A stretch of 64,000 nt of DNA from Tunturiibacter gelidiferens (GTDB taxonomy: Bacteria; Acidobacteriota; Terriglobia; Terriglobales; Acidobacteriaceae). Position numbers and translations under genes: made by a program. Positions 33,908-43,026 of this stretch are shown one piece after another (the stretch's first letter is position 1; every line of letters begins with the position of its first letter). Below the pieces are notes generated by a model. That model was not told where the DNA came from, did not search any database, and worked only from the letters and a program-made list of their open reading frames with translations. The DNA lies in contig NZ_JACCCV010000001.1 in assembly GCF_013410115.1 (NCBI RefSeq), forward strand, positions 2,666,001 to 2,730,000, written 5' to 3'.

Positions 33908-34699
33908 TTAGTAGCTGGGTACTGCGGCGGCTGGGTCGATCGCGTGTCCGGCGAGTTCGTTGAGGATCTTGACACTGGCGCTGGCTCCTATGCGCGAGGC
34001 ACCGGCGCGGAGCATGGTGGTGGCGTCGGCGAGGGAGCGGATTCCGCCGGAGGCTTTGACGCCTGCGCGGGTGCCGGCTACGCCGCGGAGGAGGCTGATG
34101 TCGTCGGCGGTGGCGCCGCCGGTGGAGAAGCCGGTGCTGGTTTTGAGGAAGTCGGCACCGGCGGAGAGGGCCAGCTCGGAGGCGCGGAGCTTTTCTTCAA
34201 AGGTGAGGAGGCAGGTTTCGAGGATGACCTTGACGATGGCTCCGGCGGCGTGGGCGATCTCTACGACGCCGTGGATGTCCTGGCGGATGGCTTCGTAGTC
34301 TGCGGACTGGGCGGACTTGAGGAGGCCGACGTTGAGGACCATGTCGATGTCGTGGGCACCGTGTTTGAGCATGTGGGCGGTCTCTTCGCGCTTGGAGACG
34401 GAGAGGGTGGCGCCGAGGGGAAAGCCGATGACTACGCCGACGGGGATGCCGGTGCCCTGGAGGGCGGCGGCGGCGAGCGAGACCCAGGTGGGATTGATCA
34501 TGGCGCAGGCAAAGCGGTGTTCGGCGGCCTCATTGCAGAGCTGGAGGACCTGGGTGCGGGTGGCGTCGGGCTTGAGGAGAGTATGGTCGAGGACGGCGGC
34601 GAGGTTCTGGGGGGAAGAGAGGGTGTGGGCGGCGAAGGCTTCGGCATCGAATTGCTCTGGGCCGTGGGGAAGGGGATCTGTGATGGACAGCGTGTTCAA
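33908..34699 (-). CDS. deoC: Deoxyribose-phosphate aldolase
   Basis: 263 aa class I aldolase that splits 2-deoxyribose-5-phosphate to glyceraldehyde-3-phosphate and acetaldehyde in nucleoside salvage. The Schiff-base lysine lies in GADFLKTSTGFSTGGAT; the second lysine in GVKASGGIRS; the N-terminal LDHTLLKPDATRTQV motif is present. No other nucleoside catabolic gene is adjacent. The repeat-rich spacer follows the stop codon. Confidence 0.93.
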   Translation of the reverse strand: MNTLSITDPLPHGPEQFDAEAFAAHTLSSPQNLAAVLDHTLLKPDATRTQVLQLCNEAAEHRFACAMINPTWVSLAAAALQGTGIPVGVVIGFPLGATLSVSKREETAHMLKHGAHDIDMVLNVGLLKSAQSADYEAIRQDIHGVVEIAHAAGAIVKVILETCLLTFEEKLRASELALSAGADFLKTSTGFSTGGATADDISLLRGVAGTRAGVKASGGIRSLADATTMLRAGASRIGASASVKILNELAGHAIDPAAAVPSY

Positions 34700-34809
34700 A
34701 AAAGTGCTCCTTCGGCGGGGGAGGTGATCGCGCCGGGTTACTTTCTATCATACGAGGGTTGCGGCTGGTTTAAGGGGGGCAGCCTGGGGCTTCGCTGATT
34801 GTTATGGCG

Positions 34810-34868
34810 AAATATAGGGATCTCTCAACGGCGGCGGCAAAGTTCGTCGCCTTCGGTCGAGATGGCGC
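34810..34868 (-). repeat. Palindromic repeat family B, diverged copy 2
   Basis: On the minus strand: CGCCATCTCGACCGAAGGCG, an interior different from copy 1, then GTTGAGAGATCCCTATATTT. It keeps the two family ends with several substitutions and lies 18 bp past the end of the UdgX-fusion gene. Confidence 0.65.
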
Positions 34869-34885
34869 GATTTTTAAGGGTAGGA

Positions 34886-36463
34886 TTAGACGGCTTTCTG
34901 TGCGGTGTGCCAGGCGAGGGCCATATCATCGCGGAGGAAGTTGTAGAGTTGTTCGCCGGATTCTTGGTCGCGGGCTCTGAGGACTGCGCTGGGGTGAATG
35001 GTGGCGATGACCTGATTGGCGTAGGGAGTCTGGAGGATCTTTCCGTGGTCGCGCATGAGGGCGAAGGTTCCTCCAAACAAAGACTTGGACGCTGAGGCTC
35101 CGAGGCAGAGGATGACGCGGGGGTGGATGGAGTCGACTTCGGCGAGGAGCCAGGGGCGGCACGCGTTGATCTCGGACATGCGGGGATTCTGGTGGAGACG
35201 GAGCTTGCCGCGCTGAACGAATTTGAAGTGCTTGACGGCGTTGGTGACGTAGATTTTGGAGCGGTCGATGTTGAGGTCGGCCATGACGCGGTCGAGGATT
35301 TTGCCGGCGGGGCCGACGAAGGGTTCACCCTGGAGATCTTCCTGGTCGCCGGGCTGTTCGCCGACGAGGATGAGTTTGGCGTGGGCTGCTCCCGCGCCGG
35401 GGACGACCTGGGTGGCGTGCTGGTAGAGGTCGCAGCCTTTACACGCTGGGAGCGCTGCGCGAAGAGTGGACAGCGAGTGATTTTCCGGTACGAAGGGTTG
35501 GGCGGAGGGCTGTTGCTGCGGACGTGTGACCATGTCGGAGACTCGGCTTTGAGATTTGATGATGAGGTCAGGCAGAAGCGAGATTTCGGGAAGGTTCTTC
35601 CAATAGCGAACGGGCATTTCGCTGCGCATCATCTCGGAGTTGAGGCGCGCGGGGTTGTAGATGCTGGCGTAGTAAGAGCGCCAGAGATCTTCGAGCTCGT
35701 CTTCGGCGGGGGCGGACTCGCGGGGCAGGCCGGGGGCGAAGGTGAGTTGCTTGCCGGTGGGATCCCAGGAGACGGAGGCGTCGGGAGTGAGAATGGTCCA
35801 GCGCATGACGCTGAAGCGTTCGGCAAAGAAGGGCGCGGCGAGTGGGAGGATGCGGTGGTCGGGCTGGTACCAGGCGATGAAGTGCTCGCAGGTGTCGGGC
35901 TGGGAGGGGGTTGGGGTGACGTGAGGATCGGGGTCGCAGTGTGGGAGTGCGGTGTGGTTGAGCCCGAAGGGCGTGGGGGTGGCGAGGACGAGATGATGGG
36001 GGCCGGGTTCGTTAGGCAGGGACTCGTCTACGACGATTGGGCGGCCGCTGGGGTCGCCGGGTTCGAGGACCATACGGAAGCGAACGAAGGCGTGCATCTT
36101 GTGGAGGTCGCGGCGGACCTGGGATTCGAGGCGTTCGAGTTCGGCGATGTCGGGGTCGACGGAGATTTTGAGGAGGTTGCGGTTGGTCTGGAGGCGATAG
36201 AGGATGCGGTAGAGGAGATTCCAGCGCTGGGGATCGCGATGCACGGCGGCGTACTCAGCAGATTCGAGGAAGGCTTTTGAGGTGTGGGGCGTTGGCAGTG
36301 GCGGGCCGGTGGGTGCGTCGGAGGATTCGAGAGTAAGGTCCAGCGTGGAGGGGATGGTGGAGTCTTGAAGGTCGAGCTCCTCGGGACGGTAGCCGAGATG
36401 AAGTGCTTCGCGTGCAGCTTCGCGCCAGGCGTTGAAGTCGGGTTCGAGGGGGATTCGCTTCAT
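34886..36463 (-). CDS. DUF4130-UdgX fusion, uracil-DNA glycosylase family
   Basis: 525 aa. Residues about 1-300 match the DUF4130/TIGR03915-type DNA metabolism protein (AEYAAVHRDPQRWNLLYRIL, DLHKMHAFVRFR). The last 200 residues form a family 4/5-like uracil-DNA glycosylase domain of the UdgX type: iron-sulfur cysteines (ACKGCDLY), active-site VGEQPGDQEDLQGEPFVGPAG, and the UdgX-specific loop HFKFVQRGKLRLHQNP. In mycobacterial UdgX the corresponding loop histidine makes an irreversible covalent bond to uracil-containing DNA. The histidine is present here. The start shares one base with the stop of the radical SAM gene (TAATG), so they form a tight operon. Confidence 0.88.
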   Translation of the reverse strand: MKRIPLEPDFNAWREAAREALHLGYRPEELDLQDSTIPSTLDLTLESSDAPTGPPLPTPHTSKAFLESAEYAAVHRDPQRWNLLYRILYRLQTNRNLLKISVDPDIAELERLESQVRRDLHKMHAFVRFRMVLEPGDPSGRPIVVDESLPNEPGPHHLVLATPTPFGLNHTALPHCDPDPHVTPTPSQPDTCEHFIAWYQPDHRILPLAAPFFAERFSVMRWTILTPDASVSWDPTGKQLTFAPGLPRESAPAEDELEDLWRSYYASIYNPARLNSEMMRSEMPVRYWKNLPEISLLPDLIIKSQSRVSDMVTRPQQQPSAQPFVPENHSLSTLRAALPACKGCDLYQHATQVVPGAGAAHAKLILVGEQPGDQEDLQGEPFVGPAGKILDRVMADLNIDRSKIYVTNAVKHFKFVQRGKLRLHQNPRMSEINACRPWLLAEVDSIHPRVILCLGASASKSLFGGTFALMRDHGKILQTPYANQVIATIHPSAVLRARDQESGEQLYNFLRDDMALAWHTAQKAV

Positions 36464-37695
36464 TAGATGGAGCCAGTGAGTGCGCTGACGGATGCGAAGA
36501 GGTCAAGCTGTGTGGTGAGTTGCGATTCGTGGGTAGAGGGTTGCTGGCGCGGCGCGTGATCGATGGTGATGAGATAGGGTAGGGCGCTTTTGATGCGGAC
36601 GCGGAGTTTCTTCAGGTCGTCGAGGAGAAAGAGATGATATTTGCGGATGCTGAGGATGCGTTCGACGTTGCGGTAGCCGATGCCGGGGACACGGAGGAGG
36701 GATTCGCGGGGAGCGGCGTTGACGTCGACGGGGAAGAACTCTGGGTGGAGTTTGGCCCAGGTTGTTTTGGGGTCTTCGGTAAGGGAGAGTGAGGGGTTCT
36801 CTTCGGAGGTGAGTTCGGCTGCGTTGAAGCCGTAAAAGCGCATGAGCCAGTCGGATTGATAGAGGCGGTGTTCGCGCATCATGGGTGTGGGCTTTAGTGG
36901 AAGACGGGCGTCGGCGGCGGGGTATGGGCTAAAGCCGGTGTAGTAGATGCGGCGGAGTTTGTACTGGCCGTAGAGGTGGGTGGCGGTGGTGAGGATCTCG
37001 CGGTCGGTTGCAGGGGTGGCTCCGATGACCATCTGTGTGGATTGGCCAGCGGTGGCGAACTTAGGAGCTGAAGGGAGCTTGCGGCGGTCTTCGTCGGCCT
37101 CGTCTTTGCGCAGGGCGATCTTGTTCATCGTGGATTCGATGACGGTGGTTTTCTTTTCGGGGGCCAGTTGGACGAGATCCTGCTGGGTGGGTAGCTCTAT
37201 GTTGGCGCTGAGACGGTCGGCGAAGAGGCCAGCCTGATCGATGAGGAGTTCGCTCGCTCCGGGAATTGCTTTGAGGTGGATGTAGCCGCCAAAGTGATGC
37301 TCGGTGCGGAGGGCTTTGGCGACGTGGATGAGCTGCTCCATGGTGTAGTCGGGGGACTGGATGATGCCGGAGGAGAGAAAGAGGCCCTCGATGTAGTTGC
37401 GCTTGTAGAAGTCGAGTGTGAGTTTGACGACCTCCTCGGGAGTGAAGCGGGCGCGCTGGATGTCGGAGGAGATGCGGTTGACGCAGAAGATACAGTCGTA
37501 GGTGCAGAAGTTGGTGAGGAGGATTTTGAGCAGGGAGACGCAGCGGCCGTCGGGGGTGTAGGAGTGGCAGATTCCCGTGCCATCGGAGTGACCCACGCCC
37601 TTGCCGTTGCCGCTGCGCCTGGCTCCGGAGGAGGCGCAGGAGGCGTCGTATTTTGCGGCGTCGGCGAGGATCTCGAGTTTTTGCTGGGTGTTCAT
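36463..37695 (-). CDS. Radical SAM/HhH protein, putative DNA repair
   Basis: 410 aa, matching the TIGR03916 type putative DNA modification/repair radical SAM protein. The SAM-binding cluster motif CTYDCIFC is at residues 64-71. The C-terminus has a helix-hairpin-helix (LLRVPGIGYRNVERILSIRK), a sequence-independent DNA-binding unit. This family characteristically occurs with UdgX and DUF4130, as here. The lesion or base acted on is not established. It is the first gene of the operon; the UdgX fusion follows with a one-base overlap. Confidence 0.87.
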   Translation of the reverse strand: MNTQQKLEILADAAKYDASCASSGARRSGNGKGVGHSDGTGICHSYTPDGRCVSLLKILLTNFCTYDCIFCVNRISSDIQRARFTPEEVVKLTLDFYKRNYIEGLFLSSGIIQSPDYTMEQLIHVAKALRTEHHFGGYIHLKAIPGASELLIDQAGLFADRLSANIELPTQQDLVQLAPEKKTTVIESTMNKIALRKDEADEDRRKLPSAPKFATAGQSTQMVIGATPATDREILTTATHLYGQYKLRRIYYTGFSPYPAADARLPLKPTPMMREHRLYQSDWLMRFYGFNAAELTSEENPSLSLTEDPKTTWAKLHPEFFPVDVNAAPRESLLRVPGIGYRNVERILSIRKYHLFLLDDLKKLRVRIKSALPYLITIDHAPRQQPSTHESQLTTQLDLFASVSALTGSI

Positions 37696-37808
37696 GCAGG
37701 AGCGTAGATGCGAGTCGTGGGGTAGTTCGATGCTTTATTGTAGCGAAGAAAAGACGAAGATTAATTTTGCGGTTTGATTCGATTTGAGCTCTTCAACATC
37801 CAACAGAG

Positions 37809-38894
37809 GTGAACGTAGATAAGGTAGAAAAAAAGCTTCGACTTTCGGTTTTGGATCAGTCGCCGGTGCCGGCGGGAAGTATGCCGGGACAGGCTTTGCA
37901 AAACTCGATCGAGCTGGCGCGGCTGGTGGATGGGTTGGGGTACGGCCGGTTTTGGATGTCGGAGCACCATGCGATGGATACGCTGGCGTGTACCGCTCCG
38001 GAGGTGATGCTGGCGCGGATCGGCGCGGAGACGAAGCGTATTCGCATTGGGTCGGGTGGGATCATGCTGCCGCACTACACGCCGCTGAAAGTGGCGGAGT
38101 GTTTTCGGATGCTGCATGCGCTGTATCCGGGGCGAGTGGATTTGGGGATCGGGCGTGCGCCTGGCGGCGGGCCAATCGAGGCGCTGGCGCTGAAGCGTGA
38201 TCGGAAGACGAAGATGCTGGATGATTTTCCAGACCAGGTGAGCGAGCTGCTGGCGTTTCTGGGGCGTCGGTTTCCGGAGGGACATCCGTTTGCGGGGATT
38301 CGGGTTTCGCCGGAGATGCCGGGAGCTCCGGATGTGTGGATGCTGGGGTCGAGTATGTGGAGCTCAGCCGCGGCGGTGGAGTTTGGACTGCCTTATTCGT
38401 TTGCGCACTTCTTCAGCCCGGTGAATACGCGGGCGGCGATTGAGACTTATCGGCGGAGCTTTACCGGGAGCATCTATCGCAAGGAGGCGGAGGCTACGGT
38501 GGCGGTTGGTGTGATCTGCGCGGAGACGCAGGATGAGGCTGAGTTTCTGTTTTCGAGTGTGCGGCTGCTGCAGCGGCGGATCAGGCAGGGGGATCGGCGG
38601 CCAGTGGCGTCGCCCGAGGATGCGGCGCGGGAGTTGTACCTGTTAGGCGATATCCCACAGGAGGAGGGCGAGTGGCCGCGGTACTTTGTAGGGACTCCTG
38701 CGGTGGTGCGGGAACAGCTGGAGTCGATGGCTGCAGAGTTGGGGATTGGGGAGCTGATTGTGAATACGATTGTTTGGGATCAGGCGAAGCGGCTGCGTAG
38801 TTATGAGTTGTTGGCGGGAGAGTTTGGGATGGGATCGGATCGGTTGAGTTCACTTGAGGGTCGTGAGCTGAGAGAAGCTTCACCTATAAGTTGA
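37809..38894 (+). CDS. LLM-class flavin-dependent oxidoreductase
   Basis: 361 aa luciferase-like monooxygenase family TIM barrel, with LSVLDQSPV near the N-terminus, FWMSEHHAMDTLACTAPEVM, RIGSGGIMLPHY, and DLGIGRAPGG (flavin phosphate binding). It would use FMNH2 or F420; the MsnO8/YhbW-like subgroup is suggested. Substrate unknown. The start is GTG 37809 after CAACAGAG. It diverges from the radical SAM/UdgX operon. Confidence 0.85.
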   Translation: MNVDKVEKKLRLSVLDQSPVPAGSMPGQALQNSIELARLVDGLGYGRFWMSEHHAMDTLACTAPEVMLARIGAETKRIRIGSGGIMLPHYTPLKVAECFRMLHALYPGRVDLGIGRAPGGGPIEALALKRDRKTKMLDDFPDQVSELLAFLGRRFPEGHPFAGIRVSPEMPGAPDVWMLGSSMWSSAAAVEFGLPYSFAHFFSPVNTRAAIETYRRSFTGSIYRKEAEATVAVGVICAETQDEAEFLFSSVRLLQRRIRQGDRRPVASPEDAARELYLLGDIPQEEGEWPRYFVGTPAVVREQLESMAAELGIGELIVNTIVWDQAKRLRSYELLAGEFGMGSDRLSSLEGRELREASPIS

Positions 38895-39333
38895 TTTTGA
38901 GGGGATGTACTTGAGCGGTCCAGCGTTAAGGTACATAAGCGATCTCGGTAGGGTTTCGGTATATTTTGACTCGGTACTGCGCCAAGTAACGCTGCATTGC
39001 GCCAAGTAGCGCTGAAGTTTTGCGCCCAAAAACCTGAAACAACACTCAAGCCCACTCTCTCAAGATCGGGCGAGATTCTGGATGAATGAGCCGGGCGGTC
39101 GATGGTTGAACAGTTGTGCTCAGCGTATCCGCCGGAACTTCGTGTCGGCGAGAATTTCTTGTCTCTGAAACCCCGCTGTCATTTTGTCTCGGAAAGGCTG
39201 CTGTTATTTTTGCTAATATACGCGATCGTTCGGATCGATTAGCTTCGCAATAACGAGCGTCGATGTACACACTGACCTCGGTTGGCAGGTAGCACAACGA
39301 CAGGCGCATCCTAACGGAATGGAGGTTTTATCC
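38895..39333. other. Spacer with a short direct repeat
   Basis: About 440 bp without a recognisable gene. It contains a duplicated TGCGCCAAGTARCGCTG (38979-39014) and a CGATC/GATCG inverted repeat near 39222-39236, upstream of the OmpA-like gene. Confidence 0.5.
38979..39014. repeat. Two direct copies of TGCGCCAAGTARCGCTG
   Basis: TGCGCCAAGTAACGCTG at 38979-38995 and TGCGCCAAGTAGCGCTG at 38998-39014, one mismatch, spaced 19 bases. A third partial TGCGCC follows at 39021. Confidence 0.7.
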
Positions 39334-39837
39334 ATGAAATGCCGACTTGTTTTCGTCTCCGTCACAATGCTCCTTTTGACCAGTATCGCGGTGTTTGCAC
39401 AGAGAGGCACTCTGGGGTCATCCGCTGATGTTGCCTTTTGGGTTGACTACTGGGGAAAGCCGAGAGTGGCTCTCTACGGTCCCGAGGAGCAAGCCTTCAA
39501 TCAGAACGTGCACGAGATCATGTTTCCCGTGAATGTTTTTGATCGTCCTTTGGACCCGAACACACTGAACGAGAATGTTCAATGGTTGAAGGATCATCCG
39601 AATGCTCGCTTTTACATCGACGGCTACGCCTCCTCGGACGGCCAGGAGGGCTACAATCTGAATCTCTCAAGACAGCGGGCGGAGTGGGTCAGACGAGCGC
39701 TGATACGCAAGGGCATTGCGGAGAATCGGATTGCGCTGGCGGTGCCATGGGGACAGTTGTATCCAACTTGTGCCGAACGTGACCATGAGTGCTGGAGTAA
39801 GAACCGGGTTGTCAGGTTTGTTTACTCTGCCAATTGA
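39334..39837 (+). CDS. Secreted OmpA-like peptidoglycan-associated protein
   Basis: 167 aa from ATG 39334, preceded by GGAGGTTTTATCC; an earlier ATG at 39319 precedes that site. A signal peptide (LVFVSVTMLLLTSIAVFAQ) is followed by an OmpA-like domain: FPVNVFDRPLD, ARFYIDGYASSDGQEGYN, and LSRQRAEWVRRALIRKGI, the peptidoglycan-binding helix. There is no lipobox and no outer-membrane barrel, so it is probably a soluble periplasmic peptidoglycan binder. The strand usually reading FDFDS is altered. Confidence 0.75.
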   Translation: MKCRLVFVSVTMLLLTSIAVFAQRGTLGSSADVAFWVDYWGKPRVALYGPEEQAFNQNVHEIMFPVNVFDRPLDPNTLNENVQWLKDHPNARFYIDGYASSDGQEGYNLNLSRQRAEWVRRALIRKGIAENRIALAVPWGQLYPTCAERDHECWSKNRVVRFVYSAN

Positions 39838-40115
39838 AGTCCCGCGCCCAGGATGCGTCCAAGCCTCATGATCGACGCTCGTCTCGAGTGTCAGCGACAG
39901 GACTGTGACCGCGGTTTGCGTGGGTAAATTTCCGAGGAGCCGTCTGCCCGGATGCAAAGGGTTGCATGTGTCACGGAGTTGTAAAGAGTTTGTCATTAGT
40001 TATGCTCTCGACAGACATTGCTGATGTGGGTGGGCTATCGTTCGTTTGCTGCTGAGAGATGGGTGCTGCTTTGGTCTCACTCGAGGCAGAACTATCTCGC
40101 TTCGAGGTAAACGAT

Positions 40116-41261
40116 ATGCGAATCCACGAATCTTTCTCGCGCCGTGAAACTGATGCGCCGCTGCTTCGCCAAGGAAGCAGGTCTGGTTGGAGCAAAACTC
40201 TTACAGCCGTTACGCTGCTGGCCTGTGGGACTGGAGTGGTACTAGCGCAACACCATGACAGTGACGATGCATTTTTGCCGAGCCCGGTGAGAAGTGTCTC
40301 GACGGTACCGGGTAATGGGGATGTGAATCCGTACGGAGTTGCGTTTGTCGGGGACAATTTTCAGACTGGATCCGGACCGTTGAAGCATGGGGACATTCTG
40401 GTCTCGAACTTCAACAACAGCATGAATCTGCAGGGTACCGGAACGACTATCGTCAGGGTTCCGAAGAGTGGATCGCCGACTGTGTTCTTCCAGGGTAAGA
40501 AACCGCTGGGGCTTTCTACGGCGCTGGGAACGCTGCAGTATGGGTTCGTGGTTGTCGGGAATGCGCCGACGGTGGACGGTACCGCGGCGACAGCAGGGCC
40601 GGGGTCGTTGCTGGTGATCAACAATCAGGGCAAGCTGATACAGACGTTCACGAGTGCGGAGATACAGGGGCCCTGGGACATGGCGCTGGTGGATGGTGGA
40701 GACACGGCAATTGCATTTGTCTCGAATGACCTGACCGGGACCGTGGTCCGGTTGGACTTCAAAGTAAGCTCCAGCGGTCTGACGCTGCTGCGTACGAAGA
40801 CGATTGCTTCGGGGTATGTTCATCGCGGCGATCCGGTGACGCTGTTTGTGTCGCCTACGGGTCTGGTGTATGACGACCGGCGCGACGTGCTGTACGTTGC
40901 TTCGACGGGAGACAACGCCGTCTTCGCGGTGCGAGATGCGGCGGATCGTCACACGGATGGCGGACTGGGAACCATTGTTTACCAGGACAACGTTCATCTG
41001 CATGGGGCGCTTGGGCTGGCTATGGCTCCGAATGGACACCTGCTGGTGACGAACAACGATGGCATCAATCCCGATCCCAATCAGCCGAGCGAGATCGTGG
41101 AGTTTACGAAGGACGGGAGGTTTGTGAAGCAGATCCCCGTGGATCCGGCCCAGGGCGGATCGTTCGGCTTAGCGGTGCGCACGACCGAAGACAAGGCAAT
41201 CCTTGCGGCGGTCGATGACAATACTGCGACGTTGACTATCTGGACGCTGAACTTCGAGTAG
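40116..41261 (+). CDS. Secreted NHL/SMP30-like beta-propeller protein
   Basis: 381 aa from ATG 40116 (MRIHESF); an upstream in-frame start at 40059 is less likely because the signal sequence (LTAVTLLACGTGVVLAQ) would be too far in. The body shows repeated propeller blades such as NPYGVAFVGDNF, GPWDMALVDGGDTAIAFVSN, GLVYDDRRDVLYVASTGDNAVF and GLAMAPNGHLLVTNNDG. Such proteins may be lactonases, binding proteins or structural; no active-site assignment is possible. Extracytoplasmic. Confidence 0.78.
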   Translation: MRIHESFSRRETDAPLLRQGSRSGWSKTLTAVTLLACGTGVVLAQHHDSDDAFLPSPVRSVSTVPGNGDVNPYGVAFVGDNFQTGSGPLKHGDILVSNFNNSMNLQGTGTTIVRVPKSGSPTVFFQGKKPLGLSTALGTLQYGFVVVGNAPTVDGTAATAGPGSLLVINNQGKLIQTFTSAEIQGPWDMALVDGGDTAIAFVSNDLTGTVVRLDFKVSSSGLTLLRTKTIASGYVHRGDPVTLFVSPTGLVYDDRRDVLYVASTGDNAVFAVRDAADRHTDGGLGTIVYQDNVHLHGALGLAMAPNGHLLVTNNDGINPDPNQPSEIVEFTKDGRFVKQIPVDPAQGGSFGLAVRTTEDKAILAAVDDNTATLTIWTLNFE

Positions 41262-41367
41262 ACCGGGCAAGGGCAGCTTCTGCTGCGAGTGGATGAGTTA
41301 CGTACGGCTGCCATTGGCGTGAGGAGGGTCAGAGGGCTGGGATCGCCAGCCGTTCGAGAATTTGTGC

Positions 41368-41931
41368 CTAGTGGCCGGCGACGTCGGCGGGGAAGATGCG
41401 GATGTCTTCTACTCCGCGGTAGCGCTCGGCGTAGTCCATGCCGTAGCCGATGACGAATTTGTTGGGGATCTTGAAGGCTACGTAGTCGGCTTCGATGGGG
41501 ACGAGGCGGCGCTCGGGTTTGTCGAGGCAGGATGCAATTTTTAGGGATGCGGGTTTGTGTTGCAGCATGAGGCCGCGGAGGTAGCTGAGGGTGAGGCCGG
41601 TGTCGAGGATGTCTTCGACGATAATGACGTGCTTGCCTTCGATGGGATTGTCGATGTCCTTGATGAGCTTGACGGCGCCGGAGGAGACGCGGGCGCGGCC
41701 GTAGCTGGAGACGGCGACGAAGTCGAAGGTGTTGTCGACCTGAATGGCGCGGGCGAGGTCGGCGAGGAAGATGGCTGCGCCTTTGAGTACGCCGATGAGG
41801 ACGATGGATTGGCCTTTGTAGTCGGCTGAGATCTGGGCTCCAATTTCGCGGGTGCGGTCGGCGATCTGTTGTTTGGTGAAGAGAATCTCCATCTCTGCGG
41901 CGGGGGGAAAGACGGGCGTGCTGGTGGACAT
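41368..41931 (-). CDS. hpt: Hypoxanthine phosphoribosyltransferase
   Basis: 187 aa. Hpt salvages hypoxanthine or guanine with PRPP. The PRPP-binding motif VIIVEDILDTGLTLSYL is clear, with VLKGAAIFLADLAR and SYGRARVSSG upstream. An alternative start at residue 14 (MEILFTKQQ) would give the standard family length. It converges on the propeller gene and diverges from lgt over a 65-bp spacer. Confidence 0.92.
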   Translation of the reverse strand: MSTSTPVFPPAAEMEILFTKQQIADRTREIGAQISADYKGQSIVLIGVLKGAAIFLADLARAIQVDNTFDFVAVSSYGRARVSSGAVKLIKDIDNPIEGKHVIIVEDILDTGLTLSYLRGLMLQHKPASLKIASCLDKPERRLVPIEADYVAFKIPNKFVIGYGMDYAERYRGVEDIRIFPADVAGH

Positions 41932-41996
41932 AAAGGATAGGCTAACCCGAGTAGGGGGCTAAGGCAAAGGCCGCTATACTTTATAGAGCGAGGATT

Positions 41997-42869
41997 ATGT
42001 TTCCCTATATCGATATTGGCCCGATTCATCTGGGTACATTTGGGTTGTTGTTGTGGCTGGCGGCGGTGGCGGCGACGGTGGTGCTGCACAAGAACTTTGT
42101 TCGGAACGGCGTGGATGCCGATGCGCTGAACGTGGTGGCGTTGGTGGTGATCGCTGGAGTGCTGGGTGCGAAGGCGTGGCATGAGCTGCAGAATCCGGCT
42201 GATCTTTATGCGGCGTACCGGCAGATTATCGCTCCGGGATGGCATCGGCCATTTGCCGTGGCGATGGATTTTCTGCACTGGTTTCAGGCGGGGTTCGCGT
42301 GGTTTGGCGGAATGCTAGCCGGGATTGCGATGCTGATGTGGCAGGGCCGGATGGCGAGATTCAAGGGGGCTCTGGAAGGCACTCAAGGTGCAGTGGTGGG
42401 ACCCCTGCGAATGCTCGATTTGGCGGCTCCGGCAGCTGCGATAGGGTATGGCGTGGGACGGATCGGCTGTCTGCTATCAGGCGATGGGGACTACGGAATC
42501 AATACGACTCTGCCGTGGGGAGTGCATATGGCGAAGAATGCGCTGGTGCTGCCGACTCCTCCTGATGCGCTGGTGCAGCCTACGCCTGTGTATGAACTGA
42601 TTTTCTCGTTGGTGTTGGCGTGGTGGTTGTGGCGGCGTGGCACGAAGAACCTGTCGGTGGGTACGATCACGGGCGAATATCTCGTGTTCAGCGGAATCGG
42701 GCGGTTTCTGGTGGAGTTTGTGCGAGTTAACCCTCGACTGTATTGGGGTATGAGCAATGCTCAGGTGGCGGCACTGGGATCGGTCGTAGTGGGATTTGTG
42801 CTCATCGGAGTCGCGAAAGCGAAAAAGGTGCAGTGGGCTCCCGAGCTTGCTGCTGATCCTCGAACCTGA
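41997..42869 (+). CDS. lgt: Phosphatidylglycerol-prolipoprotein diacylglyceryl transferase
   Basis: 290 aa integral membrane protein with about seven helices. Lgt attaches diacylglycerol to the lipobox cysteine of prolipoproteins. Visible motifs: FAWFGGMLAGI, the signature GYGVGRIGCLLSGDGDYG (catalytic Arg and Asn/Asp loop), and QPTPVYELIF. A TATACT element lies about 25 bp upstream of ATG 41997, with GAGCGAGGA before the start. The next lipoprotein step, lspA, is at 58.3 kb. Confidence 0.92.
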   Translation: MFPYIDIGPIHLGTFGLLLWLAAVAATVVLHKNFVRNGVDADALNVVALVVIAGVLGAKAWHELQNPADLYAAYRQIIAPGWHRPFAVAMDFLHWFQAGFAWFGGMLAGIAMLMWQGRMARFKGALEGTQGAVVGPLRMLDLAAPAAAIGYGVGRIGCLLSGDGDYGINTTLPWGVHMAKNALVLPTPPDALVQPTPVYELIFSLVLAWWLWRRGTKNLSVGTITGEYLVFSGIGRFLVEFVRVNPRLYWGMSNAQVAALGSVVVGFVLIGVAKAKKVQWAPELAADPRT

Positions 42870-42906
42870 TCTGAAAGACGAGACGGTGAGTTCGTAGGGG
42901 ATTGGG

Positions 42907-42960
42907 TCCTGCCGGACGGGCTCGCTGCGCGCGAGGCGGTCACTTCGTGACTTGTATACC
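42907..42960 (+). repeat. 54-bp convergent-gap repeat, copy 3
   Basis: Starts TCCTGCCGGACGGGCTCG, contains GTCACTTCGTGAC, ends GTATACC. It lies between the ends of lgt (plus) and the aquaporin gene (minus). Confidence 0.85.
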
Positions 42961-43026
42961 GCTTCGCCTGGTCCTCCCGTTGGTCGGAATTTTGATTGGG
43001 TGAGCGGGAGGACCAGCTTAGGGTGT

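Noticed and set aside
33673..33975. Ser/Glu/Lys-rich frame after deoC
   Set aside because: It is the translation of a 15-bp minisatellite overlapping deoC in another frame, without a ribosome-binding site or domain.
38979..39014. Iteron-like direct repeats as an origin of replication
   Set aside because: Only two copies, no replication initiator gene, no DnaA-box cluster or AT-rich unwinding region.
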